Positions 34,091 through 42,516 of a stretch of DNA of 64,000 nucleotides are shown here, one piece after another. The stretch comes from Streptomyces sp. CC208A (lineage in GTDB: Bacteria; Actinomycetota; Actinomycetes; Streptomycetales; Streptomycetaceae), in contig NZ_JASCXN010000021.1 of assembly GCF_030010625.1 (NCBI RefSeq), positions 62,001-126,000 on the forward strand. The letters run 5' to 3'. Every line of letters begins with the position of its first letter. Position 1 is the stretch's first letter. Under the pieces are notes generated by a model. That model did not search any database. It was not told the DNA's origin and worked only from the letters and a program-made list of their open reading frames with translations. Both the position numbers and the translations under genes were made by a program.

Positions 34091-35311
34091 TTAGGGGTGG
34101 AGGGGGCCTGTGAGAGGCGTGGGGGTGTTCAGCTCGGGTCCGAGGAGCCAGGCCGCGATCTCGCGGATCGCTCCGAAGCCGCCCGGGGTGGCGGTGACCG
34201 CGCGGGCCGCGGCCCGTACGGAGTCGTGGGCGCTGCCCACCGCGACGGGCCAGCCGACGAGGTGGAAGCAGGGCAGGTCGTTGACGTCGTTGCCGGCGTA
34301 GAGGACGCGCGCGGGGTCGATGGACTCGGCCTCGCACCACTCCTTGAGGGCGAGGTCCTTGCGGTCGATGCCGTGCAGGACGGGGATCTTGAGCTTGCGG
34401 GCGCGGGCGGCGACGACGGGGTTCTGTTCGGTGGAGAGGATGAGGACGGGCAGTCCGGCGCGGCGCAGGGCCGCGATGCCGAGGCCGTCGCCGCGGTGGG
34501 CGGAGACGAACTCCCGTCCCTCCGCGTCGAGATGGACCCGGTCGTCGGTCTGGGTGCCGTCGAAGTCGAGGACGACCGCGTCGACGTCGGCGAAGGACGG
34601 GGTGACCGGCTCGTCGAGCAGCGGCGCGAGGGCCTTGGCGCGGGCCAGGTCGTGCGGGTCGTCGATCTCCAGGACGCGCGCCGGGTCGGTGGCGACGAGC
34701 GCGGTGCGGCCGAAGAAGCGGTGCCCGTGGGTACGGAACCCGGCCGCGTCCATCGCGTAGACGGCGCCGGTCTCCAGGTACTCGGGCTCGCGGTCCTGGC
34801 GGCGCGGCCGGTGGGCCTTGTCGTGGTTGACGCCGGTGGCGCCGTCCGGCGTCTCCTTCCACAGGAAGCCGTGCGAGGGGGCCGCGGTGAAGGCGGTGTC
34901 GGCGGCGCCGGAGGTGATCCTCGCGGCGGTCTCGGCCACCTCCTGGGAGGTGAGGAAGGGGCTGGTGCACTGGACGAGGAGGACCACGTCGGCGGTACGG
35001 CCCCGGGTCGCCTCGAAGGCGTCGAGGGCGTGCAGGACGGCGGACTCGCTGGTGGCGGTGTCCCCGGCGATCTCGGCGGGGCGCTGGACGGCCTCGGCGC
35101 CGAAGGCGCGGGCGGCCGCCGCGATGGCCGGGTCGTCGGTGGAGACGACCACGTCGGTGACGCCGGCGGCGCCGAGGCAGGCCCGGACGGCCCGGCCGAC
35201 CAGCGGGATCCCGGCGACCGGGGCGAGGTTCTTGGCGGGGACGCCCTTGGAGCCGCCCCGGGCGGGGATGACGGCGAGCACGACGGGGGCGCTCGGCTGC
35301 TTCTCGGGCAT
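34091..35311 (-). CDS. neuA: Bifunctional CMP-nonulosonate synthetase / HAD phosphatase
   Basis: 406 residues. The N-terminal cytidylyltransferase domain (1-~225) has IPARGGSKGVPAKNLAPV, QCTSPFLTSQEV and LETGAVYAMD. A C-terminal KdsC/NeuA2-like HAD domain (~240-390) has VVLDFDGTQTDD, LILSTEQN and LYAGNDVNDLPCF. It would activate the nonulosonic acid with CTP and remove a 9-phosphate from its precursor. The fusion places both steps in one polypeptide. The stop of the upstream gene and this ATG share one base (TGATG). neuB follows after 12 bp. Confidence 0.9.
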   Translation of the reverse strand: MPEKQPSAPVVLAVIPARGGSKGVPAKNLAPVAGIPLVGRAVRACLGAAGVTDVVVSTDDPAIAAAARAFGAEAVQRPAEIAGDTATSESAVLHALDAFEATRGRTADVVLLVQCTSPFLTSQEVAETAARITSGAADTAFTAAPSHGFLWKETPDGATGVNHDKAHRPRRQDREPEYLETGAVYAMDAAGFRTHGHRFFGRTALVATDPARVLEIDDPHDLARAKALAPLLDEPVTPSFADVDAVVLDFDGTQTDDRVHLDAEGREFVSAHRGDGLGIAALRRAGLPVLILSTEQNPVVAARARKLKIPVLHGIDRKDLALKEWCEAESIDPARVLYAGNDVNDLPCFHLVGWPVAVGSAHDSVRAAARAVTATPGGFGAIREIAAWLLGPELNTPTPLTGPLHP

Positions 35312-36636
35312 CACAGTTCTCCCAGGCGTCGGACGACGGGCGCCACGCGCTGCACGCCGTGGCGGTAGGCGCCGCGCGCCGCCTCGCGGACGATCCGGCG
35401 CAGCCCGCTGTCGCGGACCGGCGGCGCGGTGACGTCCAGGCGGTGGCGGGCGAGGATCCCCGGCAGGTAGCCGGGGGCCGTCTCCGCCGTGTAGTAGGGG
35501 TCGATCGGGGGCAGTTCGGGCAGCGCGAGGAGCTTCGCGACCCGCTCGCGGGCGGCGTCGAAGGCGGAGTCGTACGACCCTCCGGCCGCGACGCCCTGCC
35601 GGGACAGCCACTCCTCGTCGGGCTCGGGCACCTCGCCCCGGTCGAGCCGGTCGAAGGAGGTGAGGAGCCCGGAGCCGATGAAGTGGTGGTTGCCGTTCAC
35701 CTCGCGGACCCCGCAGTCGGTGAGGATCGCGGTGGGGATGCGGCGGTGCAGGGCCTCCAGGGCGGCCGTGGAGGAGACGGTGACCAGCAGGTCGGTGCGG
35801 TCCAGGACCTCGCCCATGTGCCCGTACACCAGGCGGAAGTTGGCGGGCGGGTCGAGCTCGCGCACCAGCCTCTGGTACGGGTGCTCCTCCAGGTGCGTGG
35901 TGTGCTCGCCGGGCTTGGAGCGGAGCTTGAGGAGGACCTCGCGCTCCGGGTGCAGCCGGGCGTGCCGGACCAGGCGCTCCAGGACGTACGCCCGCTCGGT
36001 ACGGGTGACCGGTACGGACGGCTGGGCGGCGAACACCAGGGTGTCGCGGCCCGCTTCGGGGCGGTGCGGGGCACCGCCGAGGAAGGGCAGCGCGGCCTCG
36101 ACGACCGACTCGGCGCCCGCGCCGACCCCTTCGTACACGGCGCGGAACCGGTCCGCGTCGTGACGGGAGTTGGCGAGGACGACGTCGGCGCCGTGGCGCA
36201 GAAGGAGTCCGTCGGCCAGCTTCTCGTAGACGACGCCGACGTAACCGGTGACGATCACCGGCCGGCGGTCGAGGCCGAGGTCCGCGAGGCCCTGGAGGAC
36301 GGCCCGGACGGTGCCGCCGACCAGCGCGAGGACCACGACGTCGTACCGCTCGCCGCGCGCCTCCGCGTCCCGCACCTCGCGCAGGAACTCCGCGCCGGTC
36401 ACCTCGCGCGGGGCGGCCGTGGAGGCGCCCGTCTCGGCGAGCTGGCGGGCGGTCGGGGTAGCCCGGCCGCGCAGGACGAAACCGGTGGGCTCGGGGGCGG
36501 AACCGGCGGGACCGGAGCCGGTCGGTCCGGCGTCGGGGGAGGTGATGCGGCGCGCGGTGAGCGCACCCCATTTCCACCGGGTGTCGGAATCCGCGAGTAC
36601 GGCGACCCGTACCGCTTCACTGGAACTTGCTGGCAC
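35311..36636 (-). CDS. Putative glycosyltransferase (DUF6716-type)
   Basis: 441 residues with a GT-B-like layout. N-terminal lobe: VRVAVLADSDTRWKWGALTARRI. C-terminal lobe: LVFAAQPSVPVTRTERAYVLERLV, LLKLRSKPGEHTTH and LVTVSSTAALEALHRRIPTAI, where a Ser-rich loop and following helix would hold the nucleotide-sugar phosphate. I recall this streptomycete family as DUF6716. It begins the nonulosonic-acid operon and is divergent from a GT2 gene. A role in building the oligosaccharide backbone is inferred from context. The start is GTG 36636. Confidence 0.78.
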   Translation of the reverse strand: MPASSSEAVRVAVLADSDTRWKWGALTARRITSPDAGPTGSGPAGSAPEPTGFVLRGRATPTARQLAETGASTAAPREVTGAEFLREVRDAEARGERYDVVVLALVGGTVRAVLQGLADLGLDRRPVIVTGYVGVVYEKLADGLLLRHGADVVLANSRHDADRFRAVYEGVGAGAESVVEAALPFLGGAPHRPEAGRDTLVFAAQPSVPVTRTERAYVLERLVRHARLHPEREVLLKLRSKPGEHTTHLEEHPYQRLVRELDPPANFRLVYGHMGEVLDRTDLLVTVSSTAALEALHRRIPTAILTDCGVREVNGNHHFIGSGLLTSFDRLDRGEVPEPDEEWLSRQGVAAGGSYDSAFDAARERVAKLLALPELPPIDPYYTAETAPGYLPGILARHRLDVTAPPVRDSGLRRIVREAARGAYRHGVQRVAPVVRRLGEL

Positions 36637-36855
36637 GTCGAGGACGCTAGAAGGGCATTCCGCTCAACGGCCCAACTGAGTCACAACAAACGGTGAACAG
36701 CACCTCGCCACGACCTGAAGCGGCCCGCGATTCAGCCGTTGGACGGCCCGAAAACCCCTCAAGTAAAGGCGGTTAATCAGCCCGCCGCTTCGTGTTCACC
36801 GAAAATCCCCCGGCCGGTCGGCGAAGCGGCCGGGGCGGCGCCTAGCGTCGGCCGC
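36637..36855. promoter_or_regulatory. Divergent promoter region of the wall-polymer cluster
   Basis: 219 bp between the leftward glycosyltransferase/neuA/neuB operon and the rightward GT2 gene. TAGCGT at 36843-36848, 7 nt before GTG 36856, resembles a -10 for a leaderless transcript. No clear operator was found. Confidence 0.45.
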
Positions 36856-37938
36856 GTGGTCAAGCTCTCCGTCGTCGTGCCGTTCTTCAACGTGCAGACA
36901 TACGCCCCCGACACCCTCGCCAGTCTGCGCGCCAACGCCCGCGACGACTTCGAGTTCCTCCTCGTCGACGACTGCTCGTCCGACGACACACCGGAGATCC
37001 TCGAACGAGCCGTACGCGACCTGCCCGGCGCCACCCTGCTCCGGCACGAGCGGAACGAGGGCCTGGCGACCGCCCGCAACACCGGACTCGACGCCGCACG
37101 CGGCGAGTTCATCACCTTCCTCGACGGGGACGACTGGCTCTCCCCCGGCTACTACGGGCGCCTGGTCGCCGCGGCGGAGGGCCTCGGCTGCGACTTCCTG
37201 CGCACCGACCACACCTCCGTCTCCGGCCGCGCCCGCTCGGTCCGCCGGGCGCCCGTCCCGCGCCGCGACGAGGTCATGGACCCGCGCGAGTCGATCCTCC
37301 CCGCCCACCGCACCACCTCCGTCGACTACCCCTTCGCCTGGGCCGGGATCTACCACCGCCGGCTCCTCGACCGGGGCCTGCTGCACTTCCCGTACGGGCT
37401 GCGCACCGCCGAGGACCGGCCGTGGATCTGGCGGCTGCACCGCGAGGCGAAATCCTTCGCGGCCATAGGCGAACTCGGCGTCTTCTACCGGCGCGGAGTG
37501 GCGACCTCGCTCACCCAGATCGGCGACGTACGGCAATTGGATTTCATCCGCGCTTTCGACCTGGTGATCGAGGAGACCGCGAAGGACAAGGACGCGGAGC
37601 GGCTTCTCCCGAAAGCCGTCCGCACCTATTGCGCGGTGATCGCCCATCACGTCGGTTCCGTCGGCAAGTTCGAGCCGGACGTGGCCCGGCAGCTGCGGGC
37701 GATGAGCGCGGGCGCGCTGCGCCGCATGCCGCAGGGGGTCCTCGACGAGGCGCTCACCGCGATGGGCGGCGAGCGGGCCGAGGTCCTGCGCAAGCTGCGC
37801 CGCAGGCGCCCCGCCCCGCCCCCGCCGGCCCCTCCGGCCCCGCCGGGCGGCCGGGGCCCGGCGGCCGGCACGGGCACGGGCACGGACGCTGGCACCGGCA
37901 CCGGCACCGGCACGGCCCGGTCGGAGGTGGCGGCATGA
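36856..37938 (+). CDS. Family 2 glycosyltransferase
   Basis: About 360 residues. GT-A motifs: LSVVVPFFNVQTYAPDTLASL, FLLVDDCSSDDTPEIL, NEGLATARNTGLDAARGEFITFLDGDDWLSPGYY (D-x-D metal site). The catalytic domain ends about residue 310. The tail is Pro-rich then (Gly-Thr)n, encoded by ggcac(c/g) hexamers, and probably varies in length between strains. GTG 36856 gives the GT2 core at residue 3. It transfers a sugar to an envelope polymer in concert with the polysialyltransferase-like gene that overlaps its stop (ATGA). Confidence 0.88.
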   Translation: MVKLSVVVPFFNVQTYAPDTLASLRANARDDFEFLLVDDCSSDDTPEILERAVRDLPGATLLRHERNEGLATARNTGLDAARGEFITFLDGDDWLSPGYYGRLVAAAEGLGCDFLRTDHTSVSGRARSVRRAPVPRRDEVMDPRESILPAHRTTSVDYPFAWAGIYHRRLLDRGLLHFPYGLRTAEDRPWIWRLHREAKSFAAIGELGVFYRRGVATSLTQIGDVRQLDFIRAFDLVIEETAKDKDAERLLPKAVRTYCAVIAHHVGSVGKFEPDVARQLRAMSAGALRRMPQGVLDEALTAMGGERAEVLRKLRRRRPAPPPPAPPAPPGGRGPAAGTGTGTDAGTGTGTGTARSEVAA

Positions 37939-39272
37939 GCGAGCGCCGTACGACCCAGATCATGGCCGCCTCCACCCTGTACGGCGCGGTCACCCTGGCC
38001 GCAGCCATAGACAGCGGCTGCTTCGGCACCGCCGCCCGGCGGATCCTCCTCGTCACCAACAACGCGCCCGTCCCCGAGACCACCCCGGCCTTCGACCGGG
38101 CCGAGGGCTTCGACCGGATCCGCGACCGCTTCGACCAGGTGGTGTCGTGGAACGAGACCATCTCCCCGCTCCACCCCGGCGGCTGGACCCCGCGCGGCCA
38201 GGACGTGCCGATGCTCCAGCGCCACCTCCACAAGCTGTGGGGGCTCGGCGACGACCGGATCGAACTCGTCCTGGAGTCCATCCAGGTCACCCCGGCCCTC
38301 GCCATCGCCACCCTCCTCCCGGAAGCGGCGATCACCGTCTACGCGGACGGCCTGATGAGCTACGGCCCGACCCGCAACAAGATCGACCCGCTGATCGGCG
38401 GCCGGGCCGCCCGCCTGCTCCACCTCGACCTGGTGCCGGGCCTGCGGCCGCTGCTGCTCGGCGAGTTCGGCGCGGAGCCGGAGACCGTACCGGTGGACGC
38501 CTTCACCAAGGCCGTCGCCGAACTGGCCGGCACGGACGCGCCCGCCGCCGGCGCCGAGGGCCCGGCCCTGCTCCTCGGCCAGTACCTGGCCGCGCTGAAC
38601 CTGATGACGGCCGCCGAGGAGGAGGAGCTGCACCTGGACATGGTGCGCGGCGCGGTCGCCCGCGGCCACCGGCGCCTCGTCTTCAAGCCGCACCCCACCG
38701 CCCCCGACTCCTGGACGGACTCGCTGGCCGAGGAGGCGGCCCGACTCGGCGCCGAACTGACCGTGGAGACCCGCCCGGTGCTCGCCGAGGTGCTCTACCG
38801 CGAGCTGCGGCCCGCACTGGTCGTCGGCTGCTTCTCGACGGCCCTGATGACCGCCCGCACCTTCTACGGCCTGCCGGTCGCCCGCGTCGGCACCCGGGAA
38901 CTCCTCCAGCGGCTCACCCCCTTCCAGAACAGCAACCGGATCCCGCTGACGGTCGTCGACGCGGTCGTCCCGCCGCTGACGCCCGGCCCGGAGGACGAGG
39001 AGCCGGTGACGGACGCCGCCCGCCTCGACGACCTGGTCGCCGCGGTCGGCTTCGCGATGCAGCCGAAGATAAGGCCCGACCTGTGGGAGGCGGCCGTACG
39101 CCACCTGTCAGGCCCCTACGCCGAACGCACCCGGCACCACTTCACCCGCCGCCGCCTCACCGTCCTCAACCTCCCGGGCGGCCTGCCGGTCCCCCGGCAC
39201 CCGAAGGTCCGGCACCTGGCGCGGCGGGCGCTGCGCCTGCGCAGGACCCTCCTGAAGAAGCAGAAGAAGTAG
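37935..39272 (+). CDS. Polysialyltransferase-family protein
   Basis: 445 residues. The N-terminus TTQIMAASTLYGAVTLAAAID followed by RRILLVTNNAPVPETTP matches the POLYST family, which in pathogens polymerises alpha-2,8 or 2,9 sialic acid. Motifs HRRLVFKPHPTAP and VVGCFSTALMTAR (H-P and S-T nucleotide-sugar loop) are characteristic of the bacterial polysialyltransferase superfamily. The C-terminus is a basic, membrane-associating tail (RRALRLRRTLLKKQKK). It is the second such enzyme in the cluster after that at 31944-33188. Probable product: nonulosonic-acid-containing wall glycopolymer. Confidence 0.87.
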   Translation: MSERRTTQIMAASTLYGAVTLAAAIDSGCFGTAARRILLVTNNAPVPETTPAFDRAEGFDRIRDRFDQVVSWNETISPLHPGGWTPRGQDVPMLQRHLHKLWGLGDDRIELVLESIQVTPALAIATLLPEAAITVYADGLMSYGPTRNKIDPLIGGRAARLLHLDLVPGLRPLLLGEFGAEPETVPVDAFTKAVAELAGTDAPAAGAEGPALLLGQYLAALNLMTAAEEEELHLDMVRGAVARGHRRLVFKPHPTAPDSWTDSLAEEAARLGAELTVETRPVLAEVLYRELRPALVVGCFSTALMTARTFYGLPVARVGTRELLQRLTPFQNSNRIPLTVVDAVVPPLTPGPEDEEPVTDAARLDDLVAAVGFAMQPKIRPDLWEAAVRHLSGPYAERTRHHFTRRRLTVLNLPGGLPVPRHPKVRHLARRALRLRRTLLKKQKK

Positions 39273-39277
39273 TGGAA

Positions 39278-39309
39278 GGGCCCGGGACCTCGACGAAGGT
39301 CCCGGGCCC
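39278..39309. terminator. Hairpin terminator between convergent genes
   Basis: A perfect 13-bp stem with a 6-nt loop lies between the polysialyltransferase gene and the convergent MerR gene. Confidence 0.9.
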
Positions 39310-39313
39310 GTCC

Positions 39314-40135
39314 TCACGCCCGAGCGATCGGCTCCTGGATCTCGGTCACCCACCCGGCCGGATCCTCCGGGCACTCCAGGTACAGCTCACGCGCGTACCC
39401 GGAGGAGACACGGCCGTTGACGTCGATCCAGGAGGCGAGCACCTGCGCGGTCGACAGGACGTCGTCCATCGCCCCGCGGTGGACGACGGTCGCGGCCTCC
39501 TCGATCCCCGGCAGCACGTGCACGAGCACCCCCTCGGCCTCGGTCCCCTCGGGCACGGTCATCCCGGCGTGCACGACGACCGACCCGTCCCCCTTCCCGG
39601 CGTCCTCGTAGTACGCGATCCCCGGCCCGAACCCGGTGACCCCGGCGGCCTGGAGCCGGCCGCACAGCTCCTCGTACAGCGGCCCGATGACAGGCGTGAT
39701 GGCCTCCGGCTCGAAACCCGCGGCGACCGCGCTCAGCTCGGCGATCCGTACGGCGGGGATCTTCTTGACGACGACGTCCTGCGTGGACATGCGTCCCTCA
39801 CTCTCGATGGCTCGGAGCCGCGCCCCGACCTGCGCGAGCCGCGCCCGCGCCGCCTCAAGGGCGGCCTCCAGCTCGGCCTGCCGCAGCCGCAGCATCCCCC
39901 GCAGCTCCTCCGCGCCGATCTCGTCGCCGAGGATGGCCCCCACCTGTTCCAGGGTGAAGCCGAGGTCCTTGAGCGCGATGACGCGGTTGAGCCGCGCGAG
40001 CTGGTCCGCGGTGTAGAAGCGGTAGCCGCTGTGCGGGTCGACGTGGGCCGGGCGCAGCAGTCCGATGGCGTCGTAATGGCGCAGCATCCGGACCGACACC
40101 CGCCCGTGCCGGGCGAAGTCTCCGATGGTGAACAT
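39314..40135 (-). CDS. MerR-family regulator with GyrI-like effector domain
   Basis: 273 residues. A MerR winged helix (TIGDFARHGRVSVRMLRHYDAIGLLRPAHVDPHSGYRFYT), a dimerising coiled coil (ELRGMLRLRQAELEAALEAARARLAQVGARLRAIE), then a GyrI/AraC-effector-binding-like domain (VVVKKIPAVRIAELSAVAAGFEP ... IAYYEDAG). This BltR/TipA-like architecture senses small lipophilic or cationic compounds. It may regulate the adjacent exporter gene, 37 bp upstream of its start and read in the same direction, although no operator was identified. Confidence 0.9.
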   Translation of the reverse strand: MFTIGDFARHGRVSVRMLRHYDAIGLLRPAHVDPHSGYRFYTADQLARLNRVIALKDLGFTLEQVGAILGDEIGAEELRGMLRLRQAELEAALEAARARLAQVGARLRAIESEGRMSTQDVVVKKIPAVRIAELSAVAAGFEPEAITPVIGPLYEELCGRLQAAGVTGFGPGIAYYEDAGKGDGSVVVHAGMTVPEGTEAEGVLVHVLPGIEEAATVVHRGAMDDVLSTAQVLASWIDVNGRVSSGYARELYLECPEDPAGWVTEIQEPIARA

Positions 40136-40172
40136 GACGCCCCCTACGGAACGGCCTCACACGATGTCAGGG

Positions 40173-40832
40173 TCAAGCGGCACTGCTGAGGGAGAGCTTC
40201 ACCGCGAAGCCGAGGAAGAGGGCGCCGGCGGCGGAGGTGGCGCCGGCGGAGAGCCGTCGGCGGCGGCGGAAGGCGGCGGCGAGGCGGGTGCCGCCGAATA
40301 TGAGCGTGGTGAGGTAGAGGAAGCTGCCGAGCTGGAGCAGGGTGCCGAGGACCAGGAAGGAGAGCGCCGGGTAGGCGTAGGACGGGTCCACGAACTGCAC
40401 GAAGAAGGAGATCAGGAAGAGGATCGCCTTCGGGTTGAGGAGGCTGATGACGAGCGCCCGCCGGTACGGGTGCTCACCGGGGCCGCCCGTGGCCGGGGCG
40501 TCGGCGCTCTCGGCGGCGGTGTCGTGGCGCGAGCGCCACATCTCCCGGGCGGCGCGGAGCATCCCGTACGCCATCCAGGCCAGGTATCCGGCGCCCGCGT
40601 ACTTCACGATCATGAAGAGCAGCGGGGTGGTCTGCAGCAGGGAGGCCGCGCCGAGGGCGGCCAGGGTCATCAGGACCGTGTCACCGGTGAAGACCCCGGC
40701 GGCGGCCTTGTACCCGGTCCTGGTCCCCTTGCGGGCGGCGACGGACAGCACGTAGAGCGAGTTCGGCCCCGGGAGAAGGATGATGAGGACGAGCCCGGCG
40801 AGGTAGGTCGGCAGATCGGTGACACCCAGCAT
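40173..40832 (-). CDS. LysE/RhtB-family amino-acid exporter
   Basis: 219 residues with six predicted helices. The family signature LLPGPNSLYVLSVAARKGTRTGYKAAAGVFTGD is at residues 19-51, and SLLNPKAILFLISFFVQFVDP is the second half-repeat. This fits the LeuE/RhtB branch exporting amino acids such as leucine or homoserine lactones. ATG 40832 starts just before the first helix. The MerR gene follows 37 bp downstream on the same strand, so the pair may form one operon. Confidence 0.9.
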   Translation of the reverse strand: MLGVTDLPTYLAGLVLIILLPGPNSLYVLSVAARKGTRTGYKAAAGVFTGDTVLMTLAALGAASLLQTTPLLFMIVKYAGAGYLAWMAYGMLRAAREMWRSRHDTAAESADAPATGGPGEHPYRRALVISLLNPKAILFLISFFVQFVDPSYAYPALSFLVLGTLLQLGSFLYLTTLIFGGTRLAAAFRRRRRLSAGATSAAGALFLGFAVKLSLSSAA

Positions 40833-40890
40833 GGGCGGAGTGTCGCACACGGGTCCGACTGATCGCTGTGACGTCCGCCGCCGGAACGTG

Positions 40891-40926
40891 GAAGCGGCCC
40901 GCCCCACGCCGGGGCGGGCCGCTTTC
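40891..40926. terminator. Hairpin terminator after the methyltransferase
   Basis: The 15-bp stem GAAGCGGCCCGCCCC / GGGGCGGGCCGCTTTC with a 5-nt loop lies directly after the minus-strand methyltransferase stop. Confidence 0.85.
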
Positions 40927-40927
40927 G

Positions 40928-42112
40928 TCATGCCCGGGGCCACTCCGCCCCCGGCACCGGACACGACTCGTCGTCGAGCCACGCCACCGTGGAGTCCGGG
41001 CCGACCGTCAGCCCGAACCGGTCGAGTGCGGGCCGACCGTGCCCGTCCCACCACCGGTAGGCCGCCTCGACCTCGTCCCACAGGCGCCGGGGCCCCTCCT
41101 GCACGACCTCGAACTCCCCGGCGCCCGGCTCGAAGTCCGTCGAGGCCCACGAGTCCCCGGCGATGTCGTACGTCCACAGGGTGTACGCCCCGCCGTCGTA
41201 CCGCTCGGCCCGCCAGAACGCCCCCGGGACCTGCAACCCGATGACGAACTGGGCTGCCCACCCCCCGACGTCCAGCGGGCTGAGCTCGGTCGTGCCGCGC
41301 ACCCCGTCGGCCGGCCACTTCCGCCCCCGGAAGTAGACGTCGGGCCCGGGAAGCTCCGGGCGCTGCTGCCGGAGCCGCATGAACGCCGACGAGCGGGTGA
41401 ACCGGCCCCGGGCCGCCCCTTCCTCGTCGACGACCAGGCGCGCGATGGCCTCACCTCCGTACAGCGGCCCCCAGGGAGCGACGATCACCCCGTCGGGCAC
41501 GGTCTGTTCTCTCCACGCCGACGGCAGTTCCCCGACCGAACAGGTGGCGATGACCCGGTCGTACGGCGCCAGGTCGGGGAAACCCTCCCGGCCGTCTCCG
41601 ACGTGGACGAGCGGCCGGATGCCGAACTCGGTCAGGTTCTGCCGGGCCCCGGCCGCGACGGTGGGGCCGTACTCCACGGTCACGACGTTCCGGGCACCGA
41701 GCCGGTGCGAGAGGAGAGCCGCGTTCCATCCGGTCCCCGTGCCGATCTCCAAGACCCGGTGCCCGTCCTCGACATCGAGGTCGGCGAGCATCTCGAACAC
41801 GATGCTGGGCAGGCTGCTGCTGCTCGTCGGGGTGGTGCCGAGGCCGTCTCCCCGGTGTTCGCCGGCGTCCCACTGGGTGGTGAGCGGCCGGTCGGAGCAG
41901 ACAGCGGCCAGCCACGCCCGCGGGTCGGTCCTGCGGTCGATCATGGGTCGCTGTTCGGTTCCCTCGGGGTTGCCGGGCCAGATCCGGTCCGGGACGAACA
42001 TCGCGCGCGGGACGGCGCGGTACGTGGGCAGCCAGTCGGTTTGCAGTGCGCCCGACGCGACGAGCGCGGAAGCGAGCCCATCAGGCCCCGCCTCCTCTAC
42101 GCGTGCGCTCAC
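40928..42112 (-). CDS. PCMT-like O-methyltransferase of a putative peptide-modification system
   Basis: 394 residues. The N-terminal region (ASALVASGALQTDWLPTYRAVPRAMFVPDRIW) and SAM motif I (VLEIGTGTGWNAALL) define a protein L-isoaspartyl methyltransferase-like domain. The rest (from ~190) is a beta-rich extension seen in methyltransferases of RiPP systems (ATP-grasp maturase or FxLD-type). Such enzymes methylate Asp side chains in ribosomal peptides, sometimes giving aspartimide. GTG 42112 begins 8 nt after the stop of a 46-residue Gly/Ser peptide containing D-D and D-G, a plausible substrate. No ATP-grasp or lanthipeptide synthetase is nearby. Confidence 0.82.
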   Translation of the reverse strand: MSARVEEAGPDGLASALVASGALQTDWLPTYRAVPRAMFVPDRIWPGNPEGTEQRPMIDRRTDPRAWLAAVCSDRPLTTQWDAGEHRGDGLGTTPTSSSSLPSIVFEMLADLDVEDGHRVLEIGTGTGWNAALLSHRLGARNVVTVEYGPTVAAGARQNLTEFGIRPLVHVGDGREGFPDLAPYDRVIATCSVGELPSAWREQTVPDGVIVAPWGPLYGGEAIARLVVDEEGAARGRFTRSSAFMRLRQQRPELPGPDVYFRGRKWPADGVRGTTELSPLDVGGWAAQFVIGLQVPGAFWRAERYDGGAYTLWTYDIAGDSWASTDFEPGAGEFEVVQEGPRRLWDEVEAAYRWWDGHGRPALDRFGLTVGPDSTVAWLDDESCPVPGAEWPRA

Positions 42113-42120
42113 GTGCTCCC

Positions 42121-42261
42121 CTACTTCGCGGGGCCGGAACCGTCGGAGGAGTTGCCGCCGCTCGTCTCCGAGCCGCCACCCCCGTGCTGCCGACCGCTGC
42201 TGCTGTCGTCCTGCTGGCTGCCTCCGGACCCGCTGCCCGTACCGCCGCCGTGCTTCGACAT
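42121..42261 (-). CDS. 46-residue Gly/Ser/His-rich peptide, candidate modified-peptide precursor
   Basis: ATG 42261 has a strong Shine-Dalgarno (GAAGGAG, 6-nt gap), so this very short ORF looks genuinely translated. Composition: about 15 Gly and 12 Ser in 46 residues, two His, one Q-Q-D-D pair and a single S-S-D-G-S near the C-terminus, ending G-P-A-K. The start MSKHGGGTGSG resembles the tails of ATP-grasp-target RiPP precursors as I remember them. Asp-Gly is the classical substrate of PCMT-type enzymes, and the next gene encodes one 8 nt downstream. No signal peptide. Precursor function is inferred. Confidence 0.7.
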   Translation of the reverse strand: MSKHGGGTGSGSGGSQQDDSSSGRQHGGGGSETSGGNSSDGSGPAK

Positions 42262-42320
42262 GGTCACTCCTTCGGTTGGGTCGTGCTCGGAACGACCGCC
42301 CTTGAACCTGGGCGGTCTCG

Positions 42321-42414
42321 TCCCCTCGCCCGGACTCGAACCGGGGTCTCCTGCGGCGGGGCGTAGACGCAATGGCCGCCGTAGTGGTGCTCTTCCTGGC
42401 TGAGCTACGAGGGG
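42321..42414 (-). tRNA. tRNA-like gene with abnormal anticodon arm (type undetermined)
   Basis: 94 nt. The acceptor stem CCCCTCG/CGAGGGG (7 bp), D arm GCTC-AGCCAGGAA-GAGC and T arm CCCGG-TTCGAGT-CCGGG are all perfect, with TA at positions 8-9 and discriminator A. The segment between D and T arms is about 42 nt rather than 22 and folds into a 6-bp stem (CGGCGG/CCGCCG) with a 16-nt loop instead of a 5-bp/7-nt anticodon arm. No normal anticodon can be assigned. CCA is not encoded. It could be a pseudo-tRNA, a class-II variant or a tRNA-mimic RNA. Confidence 0.6.
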
Positions 42415-42516
42415 TCGGGACGCCGCCCCGTCGGCGCGGTATGACTGCGAGGGGGCGGCGGGTCCAAGGGGTGCGGATCCACAGTGCGGCGGCGGCGAAC
42501 CCGACGGCGAGGGTGG

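Noticed and set aside
31944..34970. 1008-residue minus-strand frame read as one protein
   Set aside because: Only the C-terminal 414 residues make sense; the rest is an out-of-frame, Arg/Pro-rich shadow of neuB and neuA, and the overlap ATGA marks the true start.
39385..39400. ACGCGCGTA resembling the nucleoside palindrome
   Set aside because: It lies inside the MerR coding sequence, matches only one half and is not upstream of a start codon.
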